A DNA stretch of 64,000 nucleotides from Saccharospirillum salsuginis (GTDB lineage: Bacteria > Pseudomonadota > Gammaproteobacteria > Pseudomonadales > Natronospirillaceae): positions 1 through 64,000 of the forward strand of contig NZ_BMXR01000013.1 of the NCBI RefSeq assembly GCF_014651855.1, given 5' to 3'. The translations under genes and the position numbers were made by a program. This document shows, one piece after another, positions 1 to 10,225 of this stretch (within the stretch, counting starts at the first letter, position 1; each line of letters begins with the position of its first letter). The notes under the pieces were generated by a model that saw nothing but the letters and a program-made list of their open reading frames with translations, searched no databases and was not told where the DNA came from.

Positions 1-301
1 AATACCAATTGCGGGTGCCGGAGGGCATTCTAACCAGCATGAACGAGCCTAAAACCAATGTGATGCCGGCAAAAAAATACTCTCACAGCCTCATCGCCCA
101 CCATCAACTGCCTCCTAACGAAATGTCCGAGTAGGTTGGATTAGCCCGAAGGGCGTAATCCAACACCAACCATCCCCTCAAAACCCCAAATGTGTCCCAA
201 TCCCCGTAAAAAATCCGCAGGGTAAAGACATTGACGCTTGCAGTCAGTATAGTTGACCACCACATAAGTCTTTGAATCGAATCATAAAACGACGCTCCCC
301 T
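1..301. other. Non-coding region upstream of secA
   Basis: No open reading frame with a credible start or family resemblance covers this stretch. It holds one palindromic repeat (131-165, listed separately). The long antisense frame that crosses it is a shadow of secA. No convincing sigma-70 promoter could be fixed: a TTGACG at 231-236 and a TATAGT at 248-253 are only 11 bases apart. No secM-like leader gene is visible before secA. Confidence 0.6.
131..165 (+). repeat. Palindromic repeat, family A (TTGGATTAG...GTAATCCAA)
   Basis: The element begins GTAGGTTGGATTAG and ends CGTAATCCAACA, with a GC-rich tip (CCCGAAGGG), so the transcript can fold into a hairpin. Near-identical copies lie at 4769-4804, 40222-40255 and, inverted, 40299-40333. 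All are intergenic. It resembles REP-type bacterial interspersed repeats; no transposase is nearby. Confidence 0.85.
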
Positions 302-3064
<2,763 letters not shown>

Positions 3065-3079
3065 GGAAAGGGTACACAG

Positions 3080-4300
3080 ATGGCGGTAGGACAAGGCCCA
3101 ACCGGGCCGCTGCTCCCGGTGGACGGGGTTTCGATAGGCGTCTGTTGCGCGGGCATCAAGAAACCGAACCGGCGTGACCTCGTGGTGTTCCAGTTTGTAC
3201 CCGGCACACGCGTCGCCGGGGTCTTCACTACCAATGCTTTCTGTGCCGCACCCGTTCAGGTGGCACGTGAGCACATGAGCCAGGCCGAGACACGCTTCTG
3301 GGTCGTCAATACCGGCAATGCCAACGCCGGTACCGGTGCCCGGGGTCTGGCGGATGCCCGAGAGACCTGTGCCCGTCTGGCCGCCCTTAAAGGGCTGGAA
3401 CCCGAGCAGGCGTTGCCGTTCTCGACCGGCGTCATCGGCGAATATCTGCCCATGGAGACCATCGCCAATGGCCTGCCCAACGCCATTGCCGCCCTGCATC
3501 CCGATAACTGGGAAGAGGCCGCTCACGGCATTCTGACCACGGACACCCGCCCCAAGGGGTGCTCTCGTCAATTCGAATACCAGGGCGAAACCATTACCGT
3601 CACGGGCATTGCCAAAGGCTCGGGCATGATCAAGCCCAACATGGCGACCATGCTAGCCTATGTGACCACCAACGCCTCGGTCGCCCAGCCCGTGCTGCAG
3701 GAACTGTTGAAGACCGCCAATGAAGGCAGCTTCAACCGCATCACCGTCGACAGCGACACCTCCACCAACGACGCCTGCATGCTGGCCGCCACCGGCAAGA
3801 CCGGACTGCCCGAGATCGACAGCACCGACAGTGAACTCTACCGTCATCTGTTGAAGACGGTTTCCGAAGTCATGCTGGAACTGGCCCAGGCCGTGGTCAG
3901 AGACGGCGAAGGCGCCACCAAGTTCGTCGAGGTGGCTGTCGACAAAGCCGGCTCCACCGAAGAAGCCCTGGCCGTAGCCTACACCATCGCTCACAGCCCT
4001 CTGGTCAAGACCGCCCTGACCGCTTCCGACGTCAACTGGGGCCGTATACTGGCCGCCGTCGGCCGCAGTGGTCTGGACAACCTGGATGTGGACAAGATCG
4101 ATATCTGGCTGGACGATGTCCAGATCGTCGCCGGCGGCGAACGGGCTCCCGGCTACACCGAAGAAGCGGGCAGTGCCGTCGTTTCTCAGGAAGAACTGAC
4201 GATTCGCGTCATCCTCAACCGGGGCAACGTCTCCGACCAGGTCTGGACCACCGACCTCTCGCACGAATACATCCGCATCAACGCCGAGTACCGCACCTGA
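3080..4300 (+). CDS. argJ: Bifunctional ornithine acetyltransferase / N-acetylglutamate synthase ArgJ
   Basis: ArgJ moves the acetyl group from N-acetylornithine to glutamate in the cyclic arginine pathway, and in many organisms also makes N-acetylglutamate from acetyl-CoA. The protein is 406 aa. It carries the self-cleavage motif KPNMATML, with the new N-terminal nucleophile Thr190 following Ala189, so the chain should be processed into alpha and beta subunits. An AAGG ribosome-binding site precedes the ATG at 3080. mutT begins 4 bases after its stop, as in many Pseudomonas-like genomes. Whether this copy is mono- or bifunctional cannot be told from sequence alone. Confidence 0.95.
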   Translation: MAVGQGPTGPLLPVDGVSIGVCCAGIKKPNRRDLVVFQFVPGTRVAGVFTTNAFCAAPVQVAREHMSQAETRFWVVNTGNANAGTGARGLADARETCARLAALKGLEPEQALPFSTGVIGEYLPMETIANGLPNAIAALHPDNWEEAAHGILTTDTRPKGCSRQFEYQGETITVTGIAKGSGMIKPNMATMLAYVTTNASVAQPVLQELLKTANEGSFNRITVDSDTSTNDACMLAATGKTGLPEIDSTDSELYRHLLKTVSEVMLELAQAVVRDGEGATKFVEVAVDKAGSTEEALAVAYTIAHSPLVKTALTASDVNWGRILAAVGRSGLDNLDVDKIDIWLDDVQIVAGGERAPGYTEEAGSAVVSQEELTIRVILNRGNVSDQVWTTDLSHEYIRINAEYRT

Positions 4301-4304
4301 TCCC

Positions 4305-4727
4305 ATGGACAGCACCGCACCAGACAAGCCCCAGGTTAAAGTGATTCATGTTGCCGTAGGCATGGTCCTGAACGGTGGCACCATCCTGATCGCCCGTCGT
4401 CCTGATCATTTGCATCAAGGCGGGCTCTGGGAATTCCCGGGCGGGAAGGTGGAAGAGGGGGAAAGCGTACAGGAAGCGCTGGCGCGGGAGTTGGAAGAAG
4501 AAGTCGGCATCACTGCCGATACCGATGCCATGGAGTCTCTCACCCAGTTGGAATTCGACTACGGCGACAAGGTCGTGTTACTGGACACCTGGCTTTGCCA
4601 CGCCTTCAGCGGCCAAGCCCACGGCAAGGAAGGTCAGCCCATCGAATGGGTCAACATCAACAACCTGGACAACTACACCTTCCCCGAAGCCAACGCCACA
4701 CTGATAGAGAAGCTCCGCGAAAAGTAG
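4305..4727 (+). CDS. mutT: 8-oxo-dGTP diphosphatase MutT
   Basis: This Nudix hydrolase clears oxidised 8-oxo-dGTP from the nucleotide pool and so prevents A:T to C:G transversions. The 140-aa protein has a full Nudix box (Gx5Ex7REUxEExGU) starting at G47, with E53, R61, E62, E65, E66 and G68 in place. It lies 4 bases after argJ with little ribosome-binding site of its own, suggesting translational coupling. The TAG stop codon is part of the GTAGGGTGGGCA repeat at 4724-4744, so the repeat sits exactly at the end of the frame. It lacks the C-terminal thiamine-phosphate synthase domain fused to some MutT proteins. Confidence 0.93.
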   Translation: MDSTAPDKPQVKVIHVAVGMVLNGGTILIARRPDHLHQGGLWEFPGGKVEEGESVQEALARELEEEVGITADTDAMESLTQLEFDYGDKVVLLDTWLCHAFSGQAHGKEGQPIEWVNINNLDNYTFPEANATLIEKLREK

Positions 4728-4744
4728 GGTGGGCAATGCCCACC
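4724..4744 (+). repeat. Palindromic repeat, family C (GTAGGGTGGGCA-TGCCCACC)
   Basis: The arms GGTGGGCA and TGCCCACC are a perfect inverted repeat around one base. The leading GTAG contains the mutT stop codon. A half copy (TGCCCACCCTAC) supplies the mltF stop at 40341-40352, and a related palindrome lies at 47181-47199. At mutT and mltF a family A copy follows downstream. Confidence 0.75.
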
Positions 4745-4768
4745 AAAAACCTACCACAGAACAGCCTA

Positions 4769-4804
4769 GTAGGTTGGATTAGCGCGAATGCGCGTAATCC
4801 AACA
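4769..4804 (+). repeat. Palindromic repeat, family A
   Basis: Second copy of the GTAGGTTGGATTAG...CGTAATCCAACA element, here with a GCGCGAATGCGC tip. It lies between the convergent genes mutT and yacG and ends two bases before the yacG stop codon. It could act as a bidirectional hairpin at the transcript ends. Confidence 0.85.
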
Positions 4805-4806
4805 AT

Positions 4807-5013
4807 TTATTCTCGGCTCTGATCCTGATTCCCCGGCAAATCCCCACTCAACAACTCCTCATCCGCCGGCTTCCCGGCAATCCGATGCCCCTCACTGGCC
4901 CATTCCCCCAAATCGATCAACTTACACCGTTTCGAGCAAAACGGCCGATAGGGGTTCTCTTTCGAATAAACCGTGGACTTCTTACAGGTAGGACAACTAA
5001 CGTGAGTGGCCAT
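4807..5013 (-). CDS. yacG: DNA gyrase inhibitor / zinc-binding protein YacG
   Basis: YacG is a small zinc-ribbon protein that binds GyrB and inhibits gyrase in E. coli. The 68-aa chain has the expected CPTC and CSKRC cysteine pairs and the family signature around NPYRPFCSKRC and DLGEWA. The internal ATG at 5013 is preferred over an in-frame upstream Met at 5031 because an AGGCGG ribosome-binding site lies just before it and family members begin close to the first cysteine. It follows coaE on the minus strand, the usual pilD-coaE-yacG order. Confidence 0.93.
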   Translation of the reverse strand: MATHVSCPTCKKSTVYSKENPYRPFCSKRCKLIDLGEWASEGHRIAGKPADEELLSGDLPGNQDQSRE

Positions 5014-5042
5014 AAAACCGCCTAATGACATTCGGTAAGCAT

Positions 5043-5636
5043 TTATGACGCGCTTTGTGCCACAAACCGCTTATGCAATGCAACCAGCTGGGATTCCAAC
5101 TCCGCCAACGAACCCATGTTCGACACCACATGATCCGCCCGCTTCAGCTTCTCCTCGCGCGGCATCTGCTGGCGAATAATCGCCCAGGCTTGCTCTTCGG
5201 AGCCACCATCGCGAGCCAAAACCCGTTCGACCTGGACGGATTCCGGCACATCGATCAGTACCGATGTATCGCAGCCGCGATCCAGATCATTCTCGAACAG
5301 CAAAGGAGCCACCAGAACCGAGTAGGGCGACGACTGAGCCGCCAATTGCCGCTGCATTTCGGTTCGAATCAACGGATGCAACAGCCCTTCAAGCCAACGC
5401 TTCTCATCCGGATCCGAAAAGATGCGATGCCGCAAAGTGGCCCGATCCAGCAGACCGTCTTCAGTGAGTACGTCCTCACCAAAGTGGTCTGCTATGGCCG
5501 ACAAGGCCGGCTGACCCGGCTCCACCACCTCACGCGCGACCACATCCGCATCCACGCAACCTATGCCGAGCTTCTCGAACACGGCCATAGCGGCGGACTT
5601 ACCCGAGCCAATACCACCGGTCAGACCGACGATCAT
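5043..5636 (-). CDS. coaE: Dephospho-CoA kinase CoaE
   Basis: CoaE phosphorylates the 3'-hydroxyl of dephospho-CoA, the last step of coenzyme A synthesis. The 197-aa protein starts with an intact P-loop (GGIGSGKS, residues 7-14) and the family DAD and HP motifs (CVDADVVAREV; LLHPLIR). Its ATG overlaps the pilD stop by 4 bases, so translation of the two is coupled. Placement after pilD is conserved in Pseudomonas and relatives. Confidence 0.96.
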   Translation of the reverse strand: MIVGLTGGIGSGKSAAMAVFEKLGIGCVDADVVAREVVEPGQPALSAIADHFGEDVLTEDGLLDRATLRHRIFSDPDEKRWLEGLLHPLIRTEMQRQLAAQSSPYSVLVAPLLFENDLDRGCDTSVLIDVPESVQVERVLARDGGSEEQAWAIIRQQMPREEKLKRADHVVSNMGSLAELESQLVALHKRFVAQSAS

Positions 5637-6496
5637 GCAAAGCTACCCAGATACCAGCTCATGATGGCGTCGCCCCAGAAGACATACACCAACGCAGCGC
5701 CGCACAGATAGGGCCCGAATGGAATCGGAATCTGCCGATCCCGGCCCATCACAGCGATCATCACGATACCGACCACGGCCCCGACCAGCGAGGACAACAG
5801 AATAATCAACGGCAACGCCATCCAGCCGAACCAGGCGCCAAAGGCGGCGAACAGCTTGAAATCGCCGTAGCCCATACCTTCCTTGCCGGTGAGCAGCTTG
5901 AAGGCCCAGTAGACGCTCCAGAGTGATAGGTAACCAGCAACCGCCCCAATCACCGCACTGTTGATGGATTCAAACAAACCATCGAGGTTCAGCAGCAATC
6001 CTAACCACAGCAGGGTCAGAGTGATCGAATCCGGCAGCAACTGATGGTCCACGTCGATCATGGTTAACGCGACCAGAGACCAGAAAAACACCAACAACGC
6101 GGCCGTCTCAAGGGATACACCGAATTTCCAGGCAACCACACCTGATAAACCAGCCGTTAAAGCTTCAATGATTGGGTAGCGGGGTGATATAGAGGCTTTA
6201 CAGGCAGAGCAGCGGCCTTTCAGAAAGACGTAGCTGATTACCGGAATGTTTTCCCACGCTCGAATGGCATGACCGCAATGAGGGCACGTCGAGTCCGGCT
6301 TGATCAGATTGAACGTTGTATGATCTTCCACCGATTGACCCTGAATTTCGGCGATTTCACGATCCCAGACACGTTGCATCATGACGGGCACGCGGTAGAT
6401 CACCACGTTGAGAAAGCTACCTACGAGTAGACCGACAACAAAAACGGCCGCTATGAATGCGGCCGTATTGTTTTGCAGAATGAGAATTAGATCCAT
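5633..6496 (-). CDS. pilD: Type IV prepilin peptidase / N-methyltransferase PilD
   Basis: PilD cleaves the leader of type IV prepilins and pseudopilins in the inner membrane and methylates the new N-terminal Phe. The 287-aa multi-span protein has the cytoplasmic zinc site formed by C71, C74, C96 and C99, the first conserved aspartate cluster (D148/D150 before HQLLPD), and the GYGD catalytic motif (209-212). Its ATG overlaps the pilC stop by one base (TAATG). The substrate encoded nearby is pilA at 9727. Confidence 0.96.
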   Translation of the reverse strand: MDLILILQNNTAAFIAAVFVVGLLVGSFLNVVIYRVPVMMQRVWDREIAEIQGQSVEDHTTFNLIKPDSTCPHCGHAIRAWENIPVISYVFLKGRCSACKASISPRYPIIEALTAGLSGVVAWKFGVSLETAALLVFFWSLVALTMIDVDHQLLPDSITLTLLWLGLLLNLDGLFESINSAVIGAVAGYLSLWSVYWAFKLLTGKEGMGYGDFKLFAAFGAWFGWMALPLIILLSSLVGAVVGIVMIAVMGRDRQIPIPFGPYLCGAALVYVFWGDAIMSWYLGSFA

Positions 6497-7716
6497 TAGA
6501 CAACAGAACCCATTTGGAAGATTGGTAAATACATCGCTATTACCAAGCCACCGACGATTACGCCCAAAAAGGCCATAATCATGGGTTCCATCATCGCCGT
6601 CAGACCATCAACCAGCGTATCGACTTCTTCTTCATATATTGAAGCCGCTTTGCCGAGCATGTCGTCCAAGGCCCCGGATTGCTCACCAATGGCCACCATT
6701 TGAACCAGCATTGGTGGAAAAACATCCTGGGATCGCATAGACGTAGCCAGTTCAGTCCCGGTCTCGACATCTCGCTTGACATTCAGGATGGCGTTTTCAT
6801 AAATAATGTTGCCCGATGCTCCTGCGGCAGACTCAAGCGCACTGACCAGAGGAACACCGGCGGCAAAGGTTGTGGACAATGTCCGCGCATATCGGGCCAT
6901 CGCAGACTGATACAGTATTTGACCAAATACGGGAAGTTTGACCGTGAACCGTTGCCAGCCATTTCTGAATTTTTTAGAACGTTGGAGACTTTGCTGAAAA
7001 CCGAACCCGAAAGCTACCAGTATACCCGCACCCAACAGTCCATTCGCCTGCACCCATTCCGACATGTTGAGTACGACTTGAGTGGGAACTGGTAGGTCCG
7101 CTCCGAAACTAGTGAACATCTCCGCAAATGTAGGGACTACTTTCACAAGCAAGATAACAGTAACAATAAACGCCACGCAGATCACCGTGATGGGGTATTT
7201 CATTGCGCTTTTTACTTTTCGTTTTAGACTCTCTGACTTCTCTTTGTACAGTGCTACACGGTCTAACATCGTCTCCAGTGCACCAGACTGCTCGCCCGAT
7301 TCGATCAGCGAACAATACAAATCATCAAAGTACTTGGGGTGCTCACGCAAAGCCGCACCAAATGAGCCGCCACTAGCTACCGAATTTTTCATTTGGGTAA
7401 CCAGTTCAGCCATTTTCTGGTTTTCCAAACCTTCGGCAACAATATCGAAAGCCCGCATCAAGGGGACGCCGGCTTTCATCATGGTAGCCATTTGCCGGGT
7501 GAAAATTGCGATGTCTTGAGGTTTCACCTTTTGGCTAAACAGCTGAATGTCGGCTCTTTTCTTGGTCAATTTTTTGACCTGAATAACGCCTTTACGACGC
7601 AAGTCGGCTTTAATGAGTGCGGGGTTAGTCCCTGATATCTCACCTTTCTGGACCCGACCATTTCGATCCAGCCCTTCATAATTGAAAATTGACATTTTTT
7701 GTGCTTTGGTAGCCAT
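6496..7716 (-). CDS. pilC: Type IV pilus inner-membrane platform protein PilC
   Basis: PilC is the inner-membrane platform that couples the PilB/PilT ATPases to pilin polymerisation. The 406-aa protein contains two T2SF domains (about 75-200 and 280-400), each with the family pattern around IFTRQMATMMKAGVPL and YARTLSTTFAAGVPL, and three hydrophobic segments. It starts 11 bases after pilB. Third-codon positions are clearly more A/T-rich than in coaE or ampE. A second Met at residue 8 is an alternative start. Confidence 0.96.
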   Translation of the reverse strand: MATKAQKMSIFNYEGLDRNGRVQKGEISGTNPALIKADLRRKGVIQVKKLTKKRADIQLFSQKVKPQDIAIFTRQMATMMKAGVPLMRAFDIVAEGLENQKMAELVTQMKNSVASGGSFGAALREHPKYFDDLYCSLIESGEQSGALETMLDRVALYKEKSESLKRKVKSAMKYPITVICVAFIVTVILLVKVVPTFAEMFTSFGADLPVPTQVVLNMSEWVQANGLLGAGILVAFGFGFQQSLQRSKKFRNGWQRFTVKLPVFGQILYQSAMARYARTLSTTFAAGVPLVSALESAAGASGNIIYENAILNVKRDVETGTELATSMRSQDVFPPMLVQMVAIGEQSGALDDMLGKAASIYEEEVDTLVDGLTAMMEPMIMAFLGVIVGGLVIAMYLPIFQMGSVV

Positions 7717-7727
7717 ATATCGGCGCC

Positions 7728-9427
7728 TCAGTCAGTAGTAACTCGGTTGACTTCCTCCAAGCTGGTGATGCCTTTGGCTACCTTGACCAGCCCGGATTTT
7801 CTTAAACTGTTGAACCCCTCTTTGTCGAAAGCTTTGCTCAGATCTATGGAATTCCCTTCTTCCATGATAATACGAGAGATCGCTGGTGTAATGCGAACTA
7901 CTTCGTAAATACCAACACGGCCCTTATATCCCTTGTTACAATTGCTGCAGCCGACAGGCTTGTAGACTGTAATGTCTTTTAATTGGTCTTCGGTAAATCC
8001 TTCTTTCAGAAGTACATCTCGTGGGATTTCTGCCGGTTGCTTGCAGTTACCGCACAGTCGCCTGGCCAGTCGCTGAGCGATGATTAAATTGATGGTTGTC
8101 GCGAGATTGAAGGAGGGGACGCCCATATTCATCATGCGCGTAAGTGTTTCGGCGGCGCTATTGGTGTGTAGGGTCGACATCACCATATGGCCGGTCTGTG
8201 CCGCTTTGATAGCGATCGATGCGGTCTCCAGATCTCGAATCTCACCGACCATGATAATATCGGGATCTTGCCGCAGGAAAGATCTGAGTGCGGCTGCAAA
8301 GTCAAGGCCTACTTTCGTGTTTACATTCACCTGGTTGATGCCATCCAGGTTGATTTCTACCGGGTCTTCCGCTGTAGAGATGTTTGTACCTTCCTGGTTA
8401 AGGATGTTCAATCCCGTATAAAGAGATACGGTTTTACCTGAGCCTGTCGGGCCGGTAACGAGAATCATTCCCTGCGGCCGTTCGAGGGCAGCCATGTATA
8501 GCTGTTTTTGATCGTCTTCATAGCCTAGCGCGTCGATCCCCATTCTTGCAGAAGATGGGTCCAGAATACGCAAAACGATCTTCTCACCGAACAGTGTTGG
8601 AAGTGTATTAACTCGAAAATCAATCGCTTTGGTCTTGGAGATTTTAAGCTTGATTCGCCCATCTTGAGGAATTCGACGTTCTGATATGTCAAGATTGGAC
8701 ATGATCTTCAGGCGGGCCGACAGTTTGGGGCCTAGTGCCTGGGGTGGCTTGGCCATGTTTTGGAGAACCCCGTCGATCCTGAATCGCACCCTATAGCTTT
8801 TTTCATAGGGCTCGAAGTGAAGGTCTGAAGCACCTTTTTTGATGGCTGACAGCAACATTTGATTGATGAAGCGAACCACCGGTGCATCGTCTGCACCATC
8901 CGCAACGTTACTATCGTCATCCGTTTTTTTGGTATCTACTACATCTAGGTCGTCGAGACCTTCCTCTTCCTCTAAATCATTAAATGCGTCTGAACTGTCA
9001 TCAAGGAACCGTTCTAATGCAGCAGTTAGTTTGTCTTCCTCAACCAGAACGGCATCAACACTTAAGCCTGTGTGGAACTTGATTTCGTCAATAGCGACCA
9101 AATTAGTTGGGTCCGATACTCCAATAAACAGCCGATTTGAACGACGTACGAGCGGTATCACGTGGTGGGCTTGAAGCAGACTAGGGCTGATTAGGTCTTT
9201 CGGAGCCACTTCAATGTCGAATGCATCCAAGTCGAAAATCGGCGTTCCGAATTCATCGGCAGCTAACTCCGCTATTTTCTTCGGGGTAATAAAGTCGTTT
9301 TCAACCAAAAAGGCGACGATGTTCTTTTTTCTTTTACTGCATCCTGTGTTGCAGCTAAGGCCTCTTCTTCACCGATCAGTTCTTCTCGAACCAATCGCTT
9401 AGCCAGGCCGCCTAGTGCTGTAGCCAT
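7728..9427 (-). CDS. pilB: Type IV pilus assembly ATPase PilB, with an apparent one-base frameshift near the N-terminus
   Basis: PilB is the hexameric ATPase that powers pilus extension. The main frame (up to about 9308) holds the MshEN-type N-domain remainder, Walker A (GPTGSGKT), Asp/His boxes, Walker B with GEIRD, and the CGNC/CSNC zinc site. The family N-terminus lies upstream in another frame: an ATG at 9427 begins MATALGGLAKRLVREE, reads into a run of six A residues (plus-strand T at 9325-9330) and must shift by -1 to join the main frame. Restoring one base gives 566 aa, the length of Pseudomonas PilB. Without a shift the upstream peptide stops after about 51 residues, and the main frame has only a poor TTG start at 9308. 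A sequencing error, a real mutation, or slippage on A-AAA-AAG are all possible. Confidence 0.88.
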
Positions 9428-9528
9428 ATTGAGGTATCACTCTTGAGTATTTCTAGCCACCTTAGCTTAGTCAAAATTAAGGCAACATTGAATCTTTGGG
9501 CTCAATGTCAGGGCAAATGATGTGCGGG

Positions 9529-9545
9529 GTGACGCAAATTGTCAC
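9529..9545. promoter_or_regulatory. Inverted repeat GTGAC-N7-GTCAC upstream of pilA promoter
   Basis: A perfect 5-bp inverted repeat lies about 95 bases upstream of the pilA sigma-54 element, where an enhancer-binding activator such as PilR would be expected. A further TGTCA occurs at 9516-9520. Binding by PilR is inference from position only. The rest of 9428-9637 shows no gene. Confidence 0.35.
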
Positions 9546-9637
9546 ATCTTGCTAAATAATTGGTAGTTTAGATGTGCGTTAGTCGAAAATTCGGGTGGGG
9601 ACGATATGATTATGCTGGTGATTAGAGTATCTTCGAG

Positions 9638-9654
9638 TTGGCACGTATGCTGCT
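9638..9654 (+). promoter_or_regulatory. Sigma-54 promoter of pilA
   Basis: The sequence TTGGCACG-TATG-CTGCT matches the -24/-12 consensus, with the invariant GG and GC exactly 10 bases apart. It lies about 75 bases upstream of the pilA ATG, as in other type IV pilin genes controlled by PilS-PilR and RpoN. Confidence 0.85.
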
Positions 9655-9726
9655 TGGGTTGTTGCAGGTGGGTTACTGTTGATTCAACAGCCCCGAACCG
9701 AAACAACGATTCGAGGAGTCGACAAT

Positions 9727-10155
9727 ATGAAGAAACAACAAGGTTTTACATTGATCGAATTGATGATCGTGGTCGCGATTATCGGCATTCTCGCTGCTGT
9801 TGCGATCCCGGCGTACCAGGATTACACAGCTCGAGCTCAAGCATCCGAAGCTGTTAGCTTGCTGAGTGCGTTGAAAACTCCGGTTTCTGAATACTACCAA
9901 ACCGAAGGAGTGCTGCCTGTATTGGCCAGTTTGGGCAGCTATCAAGGCTCCGGTAAGTATGTTGCGAGCATCACTGACGGCAGTTCTGCCGCTAGCTCTG
10001 CAACTTACACGGCCCTTATGAGATCTTCTGGGGTGTCTGCAGCCATCGCGGGTCAAACGGTAAGCTTAACAGCAACTGGATCTGGTGGTACTTTGTCTTT
10101 CGTATGTGCTGGTGGTACCATGGCTGACAATTATCTGCCTTCAGGCTGTAAGTAA
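9727..10155 (+). CDS. pilA: Type IV major pilin PilA
   Basis: This is the pilus subunit, a 142-aa class IVa prepilin. The leader is MKKQQG, cut by PilD before Phe7. The mature protein keeps Glu at position +5 (E11) and the hydrophobic assembly helix. A C-terminal disulfide loop is formed by C127 and C141, one residue before the end. AGGAG precedes the ATG at 9727; an in-frame upstream start would destroy the leader. It is divergent from pilB, has its own sigma-54 promoter and is followed by a strong terminator. A Ser/Ala/Thr-rich stretch (about 82-96) might be glycosylated by the next gene product; that is inference. Confidence 0.96.
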   Translation: MKKQQGFTLIELMIVVAIIGILAAVAIPAYQDYTARAQASEAVSLLSALKTPVSEYYQTEGVLPVLASLGSYQGSGKYVASITDGSSAASSATYTALMRSSGVSAAIAGQTVSLTATGSGGTLSFVCAGGTMADNYLPSGCK

Positions 10156-10187
10156 AGCTTAGACGCAGTAATAGTAAGCATCTAATC

Positions 10188-10214
10188 AAGCCGACGTCAG
10201 TCGGCTTTTTTTTT
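10188..10214 (+). terminator. Rho-independent terminator after pilA
   Basis: Stem GCCGAC/GTCGGC (10190-10195 with 10200-10205), loop GTCA, followed by nine T residues. It separates the abundant pilA transcript from the glycosyltransferase gene 12 bases downstream, which then depends on read-through or a promoter inside pilA. Confidence 0.92.
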
Positions 10215-10225
10215 GGAGAAAAGAA

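Noticed and set aside
231..253. sigma-70 promoter for secA (TTGACG ... TATAGT)
   Set aside because: The two hexamers are only 11 bases apart, too close for a sigma-70 promoter.
9308..9308. TTG as the true start of PilB
   Set aside because: It would remove the conserved first 40 residues, there is no ribosome-binding site, and the missing N-terminus is present just upstream in another frame.
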